From Nodularia sp. NIES-3585 (GTDB lineage: Bacteria; Cyanobacteriota; Cyanobacteriia; Cyanobacteriales; Nostocaceae), in NCBI RefSeq assembly GCF_002218065.1, contig NZ_BDUB01000001.1, positions 5,360,429-5,424,428 on the forward strand: a stretch of DNA of 64,000 nucleotides, read 5' to 3'. Position numbers and translations under genes: made by a program. The notes under the pieces are model-generated. The model was not told the origin of the DNA, did no database searches, and saw only the letters and a program-made list of their open reading frames with translations. Within the stretch, counting starts at the first letter, position 1; the number at the start of each line of letters is the position of its first letter. This document shows positions 34,769-42,747 of the stretch, piece after piece.

Positions 34769-35224
34769 TTATTCAACATAAATAATTAACGTGTTTTTGA
34801 TATTGCCATTACCTGTATTTTCCTGACTAATTTGTGTATTGGGACTAGTTAATTCTACCTGAAACCCCGATGTACCTGGAGTATAATTACCTGTAATATC
34901 CAAAGTATTCTTGCCTTTCTTTAAAAGAGGGGAAAGACTAATTTGAGTGCTATTACCTGTAATTTTTGCAATTATTCTACCATTGAGTTTAATGTTTCCT
35001 GTCAATCGAGTATTTAATGTAGAACCACTAATTTTGAGTAAATAGTTTTCCTGGAGTTCTTCAATATCTAAGTTAATAATCGTTTCTTGTTTTGTTTCTT
35101 CTAATTGAGTATGATCAGCCAAAACAAAATTTTGACCATTAGTATACATACTCATGGTTAAAATACCAAAAGAAAAAATCGCAATTACTATTTCTTTAAA
35201 ATTTATGTTTATATTTATTTTCAT
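34769..35224 (-). CDS. Secreted hypothetical beta-rich protein
   Basis: A 151-residue exported protein, unrecognised. From ATG 35224 (an ATG at 35239 is also possible) it has a basic start and hydrophobic segment (FKEIVIAIFSFGILTMSMYT), with a possible cut after FVLA (about residue 35). The mature part looks all-beta and repetitive: LLKISGSTLNTRLTGNIKLN, then IIAKITGNSTQISLSPL, KKGKNTLDITGNYTPGTSG and GFQVELTSPNTQISQENTG, each with a T-G-N turn. It lies 75 bp downstream of the 35300-35674 gene on the same strand. Confidence 0.65.
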   Translation of the reverse strand: MKINININFKEIVIAIFSFGILTMSMYTNGQNFVLADHTQLEETKQETIINLDIEELQENYLLKISGSTLNTRLTGNIKLNGRIIAKITGNSTQISLSPLLKKGKNTLDITGNYTPGTSGFQVELTSPNTQISQENTGNGNIKNTLIIYVE

Positions 35225-35299
35225 TTTAAAATAAACCATTTGGTAGGGGTTTAGCAGTGGTAAACCCCTACTCAAGAAAAAACTAAATTGTACTATTAT

Positions 35300-35674
35300 T
35301 TAGGGATGAAAATTCTTTGGTGTTCTGACGTTAACAGGAACAACTACGCTATTTTTGATAGTGGGACCATTCACATTATTTGTATTACTCCCATTATTCC
35401 TAATTTCGTGACGAACCTCTTGATGCTGTCTAACACGCCCATTATTACTAGTATTGACTTGCACTGCTGTGGAAGAACTGGTATTTCCTGTACAAGATTT
35501 TGGACTTTTCATTTCCACATTAGAAGTTTGTCTTGCTGGTGTGTTAGACATATTAAGCTGAACACCAACATGGGATATGACACACTGTGCTATTGCGGGT
35601 TTAGTAGCTGTCGTAGCCACTGTTAAACACATACCAAAAGACAAGAAACCAAGATATAAATCTTTATGTTTCAT
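35300..35674 (-). CDS. Secreted hypothetical Asn/Ser-rich protein
   Basis: A 124-residue protein with a clear signal peptide (MKHKDLYLGFLSFGMCLTVA, cut probably after KPAIA at about 30, leaving Q-C as the mature start). The mature part has two cysteines (C31 and C61) that could form a disulfide, then SCTGNTSSSTAVQVNTSNNG and RNNGSNTNNVNGPTIKNSVV. It is unrecognised. It lies 23 bp after the stop of the 35698-36033 gene, so they probably share a transcript. Confidence 0.65.
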   Translation of the reverse strand: MKHKDLYLGFLSFGMCLTVATTATKPAIAQCVISHVGVQLNMSNTPARQTSNVEMKSPKSCTGNTSSSTAVQVNTSNNGRVRQHQEVRHEIRNNGSNTNNVNGPTIKNSVVVPVNVRTPKNFHP

Positions 35675-35697
35675 CTAAATTGCCCCATATTTTGACA

Positions 35698-36033
35698 TTA
35701 ATGACAAGACACGGAAACTGTACTACTTTGAGTACTGTGTCTATTATTCCGGCGAACTTGTGTTGTTTCTTGTCTAACAACATTACCTGATTTTTTACAG
35801 GTGTTTCTTCTCCAGAAATTGTTGACATGATTAACAGGAAAATTTCTATTTATGTAGCGTCTTCTGGAAGGAACATCTAGCTTTGTGTTTCCAGTTTCTA
35901 CATGAATATTTCCGTGGGAATCTTGATTAATTCTCACACGCCCTGCTCGCATATCTATTTCACTGGCTTGGGTAGCAACAGGTAGAAATAAACTGAAATA
36001 AATTAGAAGGGAGAAAATTTTGTACATGTGCAT
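35698..36033 (-). CDS. Secreted hypothetical basic protein
   Basis: A 111-residue protein with a signal peptide (MHMYKIFSLLIYFSLFLPVA, cut after TQA at about 23). The mature part starts SEIDMRAGRVRINQDSHGNIH, is basic and Asn-rich (RRRYINRNFPVNHVNNFWRR) and has two cysteines near the end (about residues 79 and 110) flanking QETTQVRRNNRHSTQSSTV. It is unrecognised but resembles its downstream neighbour in size, cysteine pair and SST-V/A-x-V tail, so the two may be distant paralogues. Confidence 0.6.
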   Translation of the reverse strand: MHMYKIFSLLIYFSLFLPVATQASEIDMRAGRVRINQDSHGNIHVETGNTKLDVPSRRRYINRNFPVNHVNNFWRRNTCKKSGNVVRQETTQVRRNNRHSTQSSTVSVSCH

Positions 36034-36164
36034 GGGACATCCCCATCAAATTAAAGAAAAAATTTAGGGTAAAGTTCTGTTTTGCATATACACTTTACCC
36101 TAATAATCTAGCAGCGGAAGCTCAATTTAAAGCCGGAAAAGCTGCTAATTATTCTTGATGATTA

Positions 36165-36524
36165 TTAATGTCTGTTTCTACTGGGGCGATTATTCCGTGG
36201 TGATTGTCCTTGATTAATTTGTTGGTTGCTTTGAGAAGCACGGTTGATACAAGCATTAGAATTTCCAAAGGTGTCACAATCCTGACTTATGGCTTGACCG
36301 TTAGCACTACTACCAGCAGCGTTATTACGGACATTCTGATGATTTTGTCTGGCATCATTTACACTGGTGTTGTGATCGCCAGTGGTAACATTTCTTTGGT
36401 TGATGACTTGAGCATTGTCAACATTACTAGATTTGTTATCAACGCGTCTAGAACCAGCATTAACAGGAGCAGAAGCAAAAGCGATCGCACTTACAGCTAA
36501 TAAACCGATGATCAACTTATTCAT
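36165..36524 (-). CDS. Secreted Asn/Gln-rich protein, possible curli-like or fibre subunit
   Basis: A 119-residue protein. ATG 36524 gives a textbook signal peptide, MNKLIIGLLAVSAIAFASAP with cut after VNA (about 24). About one in five mature residues is Asn: SNVDNAQVINQRNV, DHNTSVNDARQNHQNVRNN and ASQSNQQINQGQSPRNNRPS. Two cysteines bracket CDTFGNSNAC. Spaced N/Q-containing segments recall curlin-type amyloid repeats, but no strict repeat length is evident, so this is inference only. It leads the minus-strand cluster of secreted proteins. Confidence 0.65.
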   Translation of the reverse strand: MNKLIIGLLAVSAIAFASAPVNAGSRRVDNKSSNVDNAQVINQRNVTTGDHNTSVNDARQNHQNVRNNAAGSSANGQAISQDCDTFGNSNACINRASQSNQQINQGQSPRNNRPSRNRH

Positions 36525-36918
36525 GAAAAACTCCACAACTTGGGATGGTTAATGTACCCACTAGCTTTGATTAGCTTTAACTCTCTGGGTTTTATAGCTT
36601 TTTTCTCAGCTATTAAAGAGGATAAGAATAATTTAGACATAAGTCAATCAAATTTAATACAACTTCATAGATTCTTAATATAAATTACGGTTTTGTACAT
36701 ATGATTTACCTTTGCAAACCTTGATTTTGTGGGTTCACAATACTAATATGTAGCATCAGTAAATATAATGCATTCAGAGAATATAAGTTAACATAAGTCC
36801 ATAAATTCAGCATATTCGCTTGTATACCCCGCATGAATGACGGAGGCGTTACGCATGATGACTGTAAAATTAGGTAAACTAATTTTGGCATTTGTTAAAC
36901 AAAGGCATCAGCAAACTC
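36525..36918. other. Divergent promoter region, about 390 bp
   Basis: AT-rich DNA between the secreted-protein cluster (minus) and the DMT transporter (plus), without a supported gene. It carries a short GC-rich repeat fragment GACGGAGGCGTTACGCATGA near 36839. It probably holds the promoters of both units. Confidence 0.5.
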
Positions 36919-37935
36919 ATGCAACTGAAACTCAGTGCATCTAAATTTCCCTTCGCTCCTTTACTCTTAATCGCCCCGTTTTTCCTGTGGGGAACGGCAA
37001 TGGTGGCGATGAAAGGAGTCATACCTCACACCACGCCCCTATTTATGGCAGGTGTGCGATTGCTACCAGCTGGGGTGTTAATTTTGATTGCGGCAGTATT
37101 GATGGATAAACCCCAACCAAAGGGTTGGTCTGCATGGCTGTGGATTATTTTATTTGCCTTAATAGATGGGGCTTTATTTCAAGGCTTTTTGGCAGAGGGA
37201 TTAGTCAGAACTAGTGCTGGCTTAGGGTCTGTGATGATTGACTCTCAACCTTTGGCGGTGGCTTTATTGTCTTTGTGGCTATTTCAAGAACATATTGGTT
37301 TGTGGGGATGGCTGGGATTAGGACTAGGAGTCATAGGTATTAGTTTGATTGGTTTGCCCGATGAGTGGATTTTTCAGTTGTTTGATGCCAACGTGAATGT
37401 AACCATTGGTAATTGGCAAGATTTGTTTGCTAGTGGTGAATGGTTAATGTTGTTAGCCGCCCTCTCAATGGCTGCGGGAACAGTAATGATTCGGTTTGTC
37501 TGTAGATACGCCGATCCGGTAACTGCTACGGGATGGCACATGATTTTAGGTGGATTGCCATTGTGGGGAATTTCATCTGTCACAGAATCTCAGCAATGGC
37601 AGAATCTAGTCACATCTGAATGGATTGCTTTGGGCTATGCTACAGTTTTTGGCAGTGCGATCGCCTATGGATTATTTTTCTACTTTGCTTCTAGCGGTAG
37701 CCTCACCAGTCTCAGTTCTCTGACCTTTTTGACTCCCGTCTTTGCCCTATTATTTGGCAATCTCTTGCTCTCGGAAGTTCTTAGTCCTTTGCAGTGGGTG
37801 GGAGTAGGGCTGACTTTAATTAGCATTTATCTGATTAACCAGCGCGATAACTTGGCAGGAGAAAGTGACAAAGTGAGTGTACAAGAAGAATCTACACAGC
37901 CATCACCCGCTCTAGAAACATCTGCTCATCAATAA
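36919..37935 (+). CDS. DMT superfamily transporter (EamA domain)
   Basis: A 338-residue membrane protein with ten predicted helices made of two EamA repeats: PLLLIAPFFLWGTAMVAMKGVIPHTTPLFMAGVRLLPAG in the first and LMLLAALSMAAGTVMIRFVCRYADPVTATGWHMILGGLP in the second, with GSLTSLSSLTFLTPVFALLFG near the end. Members export or import amino acids or other metabolites; the substrate is unknown. ATG 36919 (MQLKLSASKF) is preferred to the TTG at 36892. The hydrophilic tail of 25 residues is acidic. Confidence 0.92.
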   Translation: MQLKLSASKFPFAPLLLIAPFFLWGTAMVAMKGVIPHTTPLFMAGVRLLPAGVLILIAAVLMDKPQPKGWSAWLWIILFALIDGALFQGFLAEGLVRTSAGLGSVMIDSQPLAVALLSLWLFQEHIGLWGWLGLGLGVIGISLIGLPDEWIFQLFDANVNVTIGNWQDLFASGEWLMLLAALSMAAGTVMIRFVCRYADPVTATGWHMILGGLPLWGISSVTESQQWQNLVTSEWIALGYATVFGSAIAYGLFFYFASSGSLTSLSSLTFLTPVFALLFGNLLLSEVLSPLQWVGVGLTLISIYLINQRDNLAGESDKVSVQEESTQPSPALETSAHQ

Positions 37936-38045
37936 ATTAGTAAGTTTCATGTTTTGTTTGTTACTTTGAATCTTAACTTTTAGACATCTTAAAGTTATTG
38001 TGAGATCGATAACTTCAATAGTACCTTCAGGCTGATACTGTCAAT

Positions 38046-39227
38046 ATGAGGCTATCACATTCCTCGATTCTGATTTTTACCTGTTTTGCTTGCTTGAGTT
38101 TTTATCCACATCGAGCAAGTACCGCAGCATATAACCTAGAGTCCCCAGAAATTGCACAAGCAAGTTCCACAACGGCTGTAACTCAGAATGTTCTGACACT
38201 TGGTAGTGAAGCGTCATATGTTCAAATAATGCAAATTCAATTAAAGGACTTAGGCTACTACAATGGTGTGACAGATGGAGTATATGGGCAAAATACGCAA
38301 AATGCTGTAATTAAGTTTCAGAAATCCCAAAATTTAGCAAGAATAGATGGTACTGCTGATCGGGCAACTAGGCTCAGTCTGCAAACAGTTTGGGCAGGAA
38401 AAAATCCCTTTGCTCCCGTTGTCCCCACTGCTGCTGCTGCTGCTTCTACTCCAACTGTCCCAGAAACTGAGCAGCCAGAACAAAGTGAGTCAGGGTTTAT
38501 TTGGTGGACATTGTTGGGTCTAGGAATTTTAGGCAGTCTTGGCGCATTCCTGTTCGCGCTCAAACGGTTTGGTCAGATCAAAGATCAACCAGAATCCAGA
38601 CCTACCCAATTAAAAGCTTTGAGTCCTGGTGGCGACAATCTAGTGAAGCAGCCGTTGCAAGAGTTGGAAAAGGTATCAGAGCCGCAGGAGAATCACGTAT
38701 CTGCTATCAGTCCACAAACAGCAACAATGTCAATTACCACAGCAGTATCAGCAGATGAAACGACTTCGGCTCTGACCAAACTGAATATTGTTGATGAACT
38801 GATTCATGACTTACGTGGTAGCAATCGCCCGAAGCGGCGCAGGGCTATTTGGGATTTGGGTCAGCAAGGTGACTCACGAGCAATTCAACCACTAGTGGAC
38901 TTAATGATTGATGCTGATTCTCAACAACGCAGTTTGATTTTGGCTGCTTTGGCAGAAATTAATTCTCGCGCACTCACACCAATGAACCGGGCTTTGGCGA
39001 TTTCATTGCAAGATGAAAGTCCACAAGTGCGACAAAATGCTATTCGTGACCTGACTCGCGTTTATGACATGATGATTCAAATGAGCCAGATGTTAGCCCA
39101 TGCGCTGGAAGACCCAGATATCAATGTGCAAACTACGGCAAAGTATGCTTTGTCTCAGATGAATAAAATGCGGACTTTACCCGATCAACATAGTCTTCCG
39201 CAAGACAATTACCAAGAGCCTGGGTAA
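38046..39227 (+). CDS. Peptidoglycan-binding domain and HEAT-repeat membrane protein
   Basis: A 393-residue three-part protein. A signal segment (residues 6-24) is followed by a PG_binding_1 domain (about 56-118: LGSEASYVQIMQIQLKDLGY, YGQNTQNAVIKFQKSQNL). A transmembrane helix follows a Pro/Ala-rich linker (about 158-176, WWTLLGLGILGSLGAFLFAL). The C-terminal 150 residues are HEAT-type helical repeats (RAIWDLGQQGDSRAIQPLVDL, VRQNAIRDLTRVYDMM). By topology it could link the cell wall outside with a protein partner in the cytoplasm. The exact role is unknown. Confidence 0.88.
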   Translation: MRLSHSSILIFTCFACLSFYPHRASTAAYNLESPEIAQASSTTAVTQNVLTLGSEASYVQIMQIQLKDLGYYNGVTDGVYGQNTQNAVIKFQKSQNLARIDGTADRATRLSLQTVWAGKNPFAPVVPTAAAAASTPTVPETEQPEQSESGFIWWTLLGLGILGSLGAFLFALKRFGQIKDQPESRPTQLKALSPGGDNLVKQPLQELEKVSEPQENHVSAISPQTATMSITTAVSADETTSALTKLNIVDELIHDLRGSNRPKRRRAIWDLGQQGDSRAIQPLVDLMIDADSQQRSLILAALAEINSRALTPMNRALAISLQDESPQVRQNAIRDLTRVYDMMIQMSQMLAHALEDPDINVQTTAKYALSQMNKMRTLPDQHSLPQDNYQEPG

Positions 39228-39232
39228 AAGAA

Positions 39233-39688
39233 CTATAAATATTTCAACTGGATTTGGATAACTGTATTTGGCCCTGCTAATAAAAAAGCGGCCTGTCTGA
39301 ATTTAGGAGGACTGGTGCGAACTTCTGGGTTTCTGGAAAACCCAAAGCCTTCGATGGGCATACCGAGGTTATTACGATTGAGGATTTGGTCTTGATTCTG
39401 ATCATGGATAAGGGCCACAGCATAACTCCCAGCTTGTAAGTTATTAAAACTAACTTCTAAAGATGTGTCGGATATTTGGGTGCATTGCCTTTTGAATACG
39501 CGATCGCTATTACTGGGAAATCCTTGACTACTAGCAAATATGCTCACACAAACCTGTCCTTCTGTGTTTTTCAATCCATCAATTTGCACGGTGAGATTGC
39601 CCTGAAAACTTGCCCTAGCACTTGATACCCAGACGAAATTTCCTATAACTGCAAGTAGTAGCGCACTCAATCCTAGTTTTTTCATCAT
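39233..39688 (-). CDS. DUF2141 domain secreted protein
   Basis: A 151-residue DUF2141 protein. It has a signal peptide (MMKKLGLSALLLAVIGNFVW, cut after SARA at about 27). The mature all-beta domain shows LTVQIDGLKNTEGQVCVSIF, then LQAGSYAVALIHDQNQDQIL and the family's typical NRNNLGMPIEGFGFSRNPE. Such proteins are periplasmic or outer-membrane-associated and of unknown function. It converges with the PG-binding/HEAT gene, with only 5 bp between the stops. Confidence 0.88.
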   Translation of the reverse strand: MMKKLGLSALLLAVIGNFVWVSSARASFQGNLTVQIDGLKNTEGQVCVSIFASSQGFPSNSDRVFKRQCTQISDTSLEVSFNNLQAGSYAVALIHDQNQDQILNRNNLGMPIEGFGFSRNPEVRTSPPKFRQAAFLLAGPNTVIQIQLKYL

Positions 39689-39859
39689 AATTTCGTCAAT
39701 CAAACAAAATTTGTTGGCACTAAGTACAGTTTGGCATTAATTTGTCATGGCTAACATCGAAATACCAGTCGTCTGTGGAGGGTTAATTAACAGAAAACCT
39801 GACCCAGGGCTGGTTCACCATTTAAAATAAATGAAGATCATAGAATCATCTTTTTGTAA

Positions 39860-39925
39860 AGCCCTAGCGGGTATGGCTGCGCTTACCGCGTAGCGTGGCG
39901 GCGGTTCCTTTTTGACGAACGCCCT
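39860..39925. repeat. GCGTAGCGTGGCGGCGG-type palindromic repeat
   Basis: A GC-rich repeat (GCCCTAGCGGGTATGGCTGC, GCTTACCGCGTAGCGTGG) just downstream of the histidine kinase gene, of the same family as 4387-4475. It may serve as the 3' end hairpin of that transcript. Confidence 0.55.
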
Positions 39926-39931
39926 GCCATA

Positions 39932-41293
39932 CTAGCCCTTTGCGACTGGTATTTTAATAATAAACTCAGTTCCTTTGCCAAATGTAGATACACACTGTAG
40001 TTGTCCACCATGTTTTTCCACCACAATTTGATAACTGATAGATAGTCCCAATCCAGTGCCTTTACCGACGGGTTTAGTTGTAAAAAATGGATCAAACAAT
40101 CGCTTTTTTACATTCTCTGGTATGCCAGTTCCATTATCACTAATGTGAATGCCTATACAGTTTTTGTTAATGAGTTGAGTACAAATTTTAATAACTGGAT
40201 TATGCTTTTTTTTGCCCTTCACTATCAACTCTTCTAAAGCATCTATAGCATTAGTCAAGATATTCATAAATACTTGATTGAGTAGACCAGGGTAGCATTC
40301 CACTAAAGGAAGTTTTCCGTACTCTTTGATCAGGGTAATGCTCTCACTGATTTTGTGATTTTTCAGGCGACTTTGTAAAATTAGCAGGGTACTATCAATA
40401 CCTTCATGGATATTAACTGTTTTTTTGTTAGCTTCATCAAGGCGGGAGAAATTTTTTAAAGCCCGCACAATCTGGTCAATGCGATCGCAGCCAATTTCCA
40501 TAGAATTAAGGAGTTTAGGAAAGTCTCCTGTTAAAAACTCTACGTCAATCTGACTAGCCTCAGTTTGAATTTCTGCCGCTGGATGAGGATAGTACTGACG
40601 GTACAAACTGACAAGTTTGAGTAGTTTATGACTATAATCCTTAGCATGAACCAGATTACCAGAAATAAAATTAACTGGGTTGTTGATTTCGTGGGCTACA
40701 CCAGCAACTAATTGACCTAAGGCAGCCATTTTTTCATTTTGTAGTAGTCTGGTATAATTGTGCTGAAGATCATGAAAGCCTGCTTTGGCTACTTTTGATT
40801 GTTCTTCTACACGTTGTAACTGATTCAGTGTTAAGGAATGAATTTTAGTGTTAGCTAATAGTAAGTGGTGAAAGTCAAGTAATCCATGATGTCCAGGTTT
40901 AGTTACTACTATAATTGGCTCATAAACAAGTTTAGGCGATCGCTCCAACGCTTTCTGGGTAGCTTCGACAATCGATATATCCTCACGCAGTGTAAATAGG
41001 TCTGGTCGGAGAAAGTTATAAAGATGTTGGATAGGTCTCTTAGAAAAAAGCCCAAAACTATAGGGGCGGCTCATGTGTTCAAAAAATTTCGCTCGCGACA
41101 CCATCCCCTCGTAAGAATTGTTTTTGGTCAAAATAATTCCTGCGAGTAAAGGCTCTTGCTGAAAAATTTTGGTCAATTCATTGACTGGGCTTTCTAGAGA
41201 AACCTGAATATTCCACAGCGGTAACTCTTGCAAAGTTGACTCTAATCGCAGATTTAAACCATCGGCATTTGTCATGCTACGCATAGCCAGCAT
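39932..41293 (-). CDS. Sensor histidine kinase (soluble, CBS-like N-terminus)
   Basis: A 453-residue kinase from ATG 41293; the frame opens at a TTG at 41347. The N-terminal 170 residues resemble a CBS-pair-like module (VNELTKIFQQEPLLAGIILTK, DISIVEATQKALERSPKLVY). A coiled-coil linker leads to the H-box ALGQLVAGVAHEINNPVNFI with the phospho-accepting histidine, then N-box NQVFMNILTNAIDAL, G1 HISDNGTGIPE, F-box FDPFFTTK and G2 GKGTGLGLS. There is no membrane segment. No response regulator gene is beside it, so it is an orphan kinase. Confidence 0.93.
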   Translation of the reverse strand: MLAMRSMTNADGLNLRLESTLQELPLWNIQVSLESPVNELTKIFQQEPLLAGIILTKNNSYEGMVSRAKFFEHMSRPYSFGLFSKRPIQHLYNFLRPDLFTLREDISIVEATQKALERSPKLVYEPIIVVTKPGHHGLLDFHHLLLANTKIHSLTLNQLQRVEEQSKVAKAGFHDLQHNYTRLLQNEKMAALGQLVAGVAHEINNPVNFISGNLVHAKDYSHKLLKLVSLYRQYYPHPAAEIQTEASQIDVEFLTGDFPKLLNSMEIGCDRIDQIVRALKNFSRLDEANKKTVNIHEGIDSTLLILQSRLKNHKISESITLIKEYGKLPLVECYPGLLNQVFMNILTNAIDALEELIVKGKKKHNPVIKICTQLINKNCIGIHISDNGTGIPENVKKRLFDPFFTTKPVGKGTGLGLSISYQIVVEKHGGQLQCVSTFGKGTEFIIKIPVAKG

Positions 41294-41347
41294 AATCGAA
41301 ATCCTTTGCCCTTGAGGTAATATGATTCTACTTTCCGCCCCGAACAA

Positions 41348-41789
41348 CCATTTTGATAGTTGCCCAGCAAATTACTAATTCTAGCAATATTGTCACAGTT
41401 ACTATTCCCACAATTAATTTATAAATTTATCCATTTAATAACATTTAATAATTTTTTCATCTAGACTTGATTAAGCTTTGGTTAAAAGTAATATATATCC
41501 AGGAAGTTTTTCAATAGACTTATCCCCTGGTGATATAAGACACAAATTTACATCCCAAAAAAGAGTTTTTTGCTTTCAGGTAATTATACCCGATTACTTT
41601 ATTCTCGCATCAATTAATAAATTCTAGCTATTTTGGATAATTGCATCCTAAATTCTCAAAAAAGTCAAGCATAAATTATACTGTAAGAAAATTTATATAA
41701 GTTATGAGCTATGGTTTTTATTTCTCACTTCTCACGATTAATTGCTTGATATTGGTCTATCTGTAGTTTTGAATCCTAGTAAATTATTT
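41348..41789. other. AT-rich intergenic stretch, about 440 bp
   Basis: No convincing gene or repeat is seen between the divergent histidine kinase and LD-carboxypeptidase genes; the DNA is AT-rich and probably contains both promoters. The ORF reading through its end from 41742 is discussed with the next gene. Confidence 0.5.
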
Positions 41790-42689
41790 ATGCAATCTAA
41801 AATATTACCTCCACCGCTGCAACCCGGTGATTTATTCAGAGTAATTGCTCCTAGTGGTGCGTTGCGAGAATTTGAAGCATTTGGACGGAGTGTAGAAATT
41901 TGGCGATCGCGTGGTTATCGAGTGGAGATTATGCCAAAATTAACTGATAAATGGGGATATTTAGCAGAAAAAGACGAATTTCGTCGCCAACAACTAACTA
42001 CAGCCTGGTCAGATCCAGATTGTCGTGGTATCCTCTGCACCAGGGGCGGATTTGGCAGCACTCGGATTTTGGAAAGTTGGAATTGGCATATTAATTCAGC
42101 ACCACCAAAATGGCTGATTGGGTTTTCTGACATTACAGCTTTGTTATGGAGTCTTTACACAGCAGGTATTACCAGCGTTCATGCTCCTGTATTGACGACT
42201 CTAGCAGATGAAACAGATTGGTCGATTCAACGATTATTCGATTTTTTAGAAGGTCGCCCTATTCCTCCTCTCAAAGGTTGTCCTTGGGGCGGTGGGATTG
42301 CAACTGGTCTTTTACTTCCAGGTAATCTCACAGTCACAACTCATCTTTTAGCTACATCCATAATCCCACATTTGGATGATGTAATTTTAGCATGGGAAGA
42401 TGTTCAAGAAGCACCCTATCGCATTGACCGAATGTTGACGCAATGGCGTTTAAGTGGTGTTTTATCAAAAGTCCGTGGGATTGCATTAGGAAGTTTTACT
42501 CAATGCGAACCACCGCCAAATGTGCCTAGTTTCACTGTGGAAGAAGTCCTACGCGATCGCTTAGGTGATTTAGGCATTCCTATTGTATCCAATTTACCCT
42601 TTGGACATGATAGCCCCAATGCAGCTTTACCTGTGGGTGTATTAGCCACATTAGACGCAGACCAGGGGATTTTGAGTATTAGTCATTAG
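41790..42689 (+). CDS. LD-carboxypeptidase (peptidase family S66)
   Basis: A 299-residue S66 serine peptidase that removes the terminal D-alanine from tetrapeptides during murein recycling, or cleaves related substrates. The N-terminal LQPGDLFRVIAPSGALREF, the nucleophile serine in WLIGFSDITALLW, the glutamate in VILAWEDVQEAPYRIDRML and the histidine in LPFGHDSPNAALPVG make up the Ser-Glu-His triad. ATG 41790 (MQSKILPPPLQPG) fits the family; the open frame starts at 41742. TCATTAG-type repeats follow the stop. Confidence 0.93.
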   Translation: MQSKILPPPLQPGDLFRVIAPSGALREFEAFGRSVEIWRSRGYRVEIMPKLTDKWGYLAEKDEFRRQQLTTAWSDPDCRGILCTRGGFGSTRILESWNWHINSAPPKWLIGFSDITALLWSLYTAGITSVHAPVLTTLADETDWSIQRLFDFLEGRPIPPLKGCPWGGGIATGLLLPGNLTVTTHLLATSIIPHLDDVILAWEDVQEAPYRIDRMLTQWRLSGVLSKVRGIALGSFTQCEPPPNVPSFTVEEVLRDRLGDLGIPIVSNLPFGHDSPNAALPVGVLATLDADQGILSISH

Positions 42690-42716
42690 TCATTAGTCAT
42701 TGGTCATTAGTTATGG
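42686..42716. repeat. GTCATTA tandem repeat
   Basis: Several copies of the heptamer GTCATTA/G downstream of the LD-carboxypeptidase. The same heptamer is found at 24719-24735 and in longer form at 56480-56545. Confidence 0.7.
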
Positions 42717-42747
42717 GGAAGTCACAATCTTTCCCCCACTCCCTTAT

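Noticed and set aside
35288..35626. 112-codon frame antisense to a secreted-protein gene
   Set aside because: The minus-strand frame has a signal peptide and good start; the antisense frame is Cys/His-rich noise.
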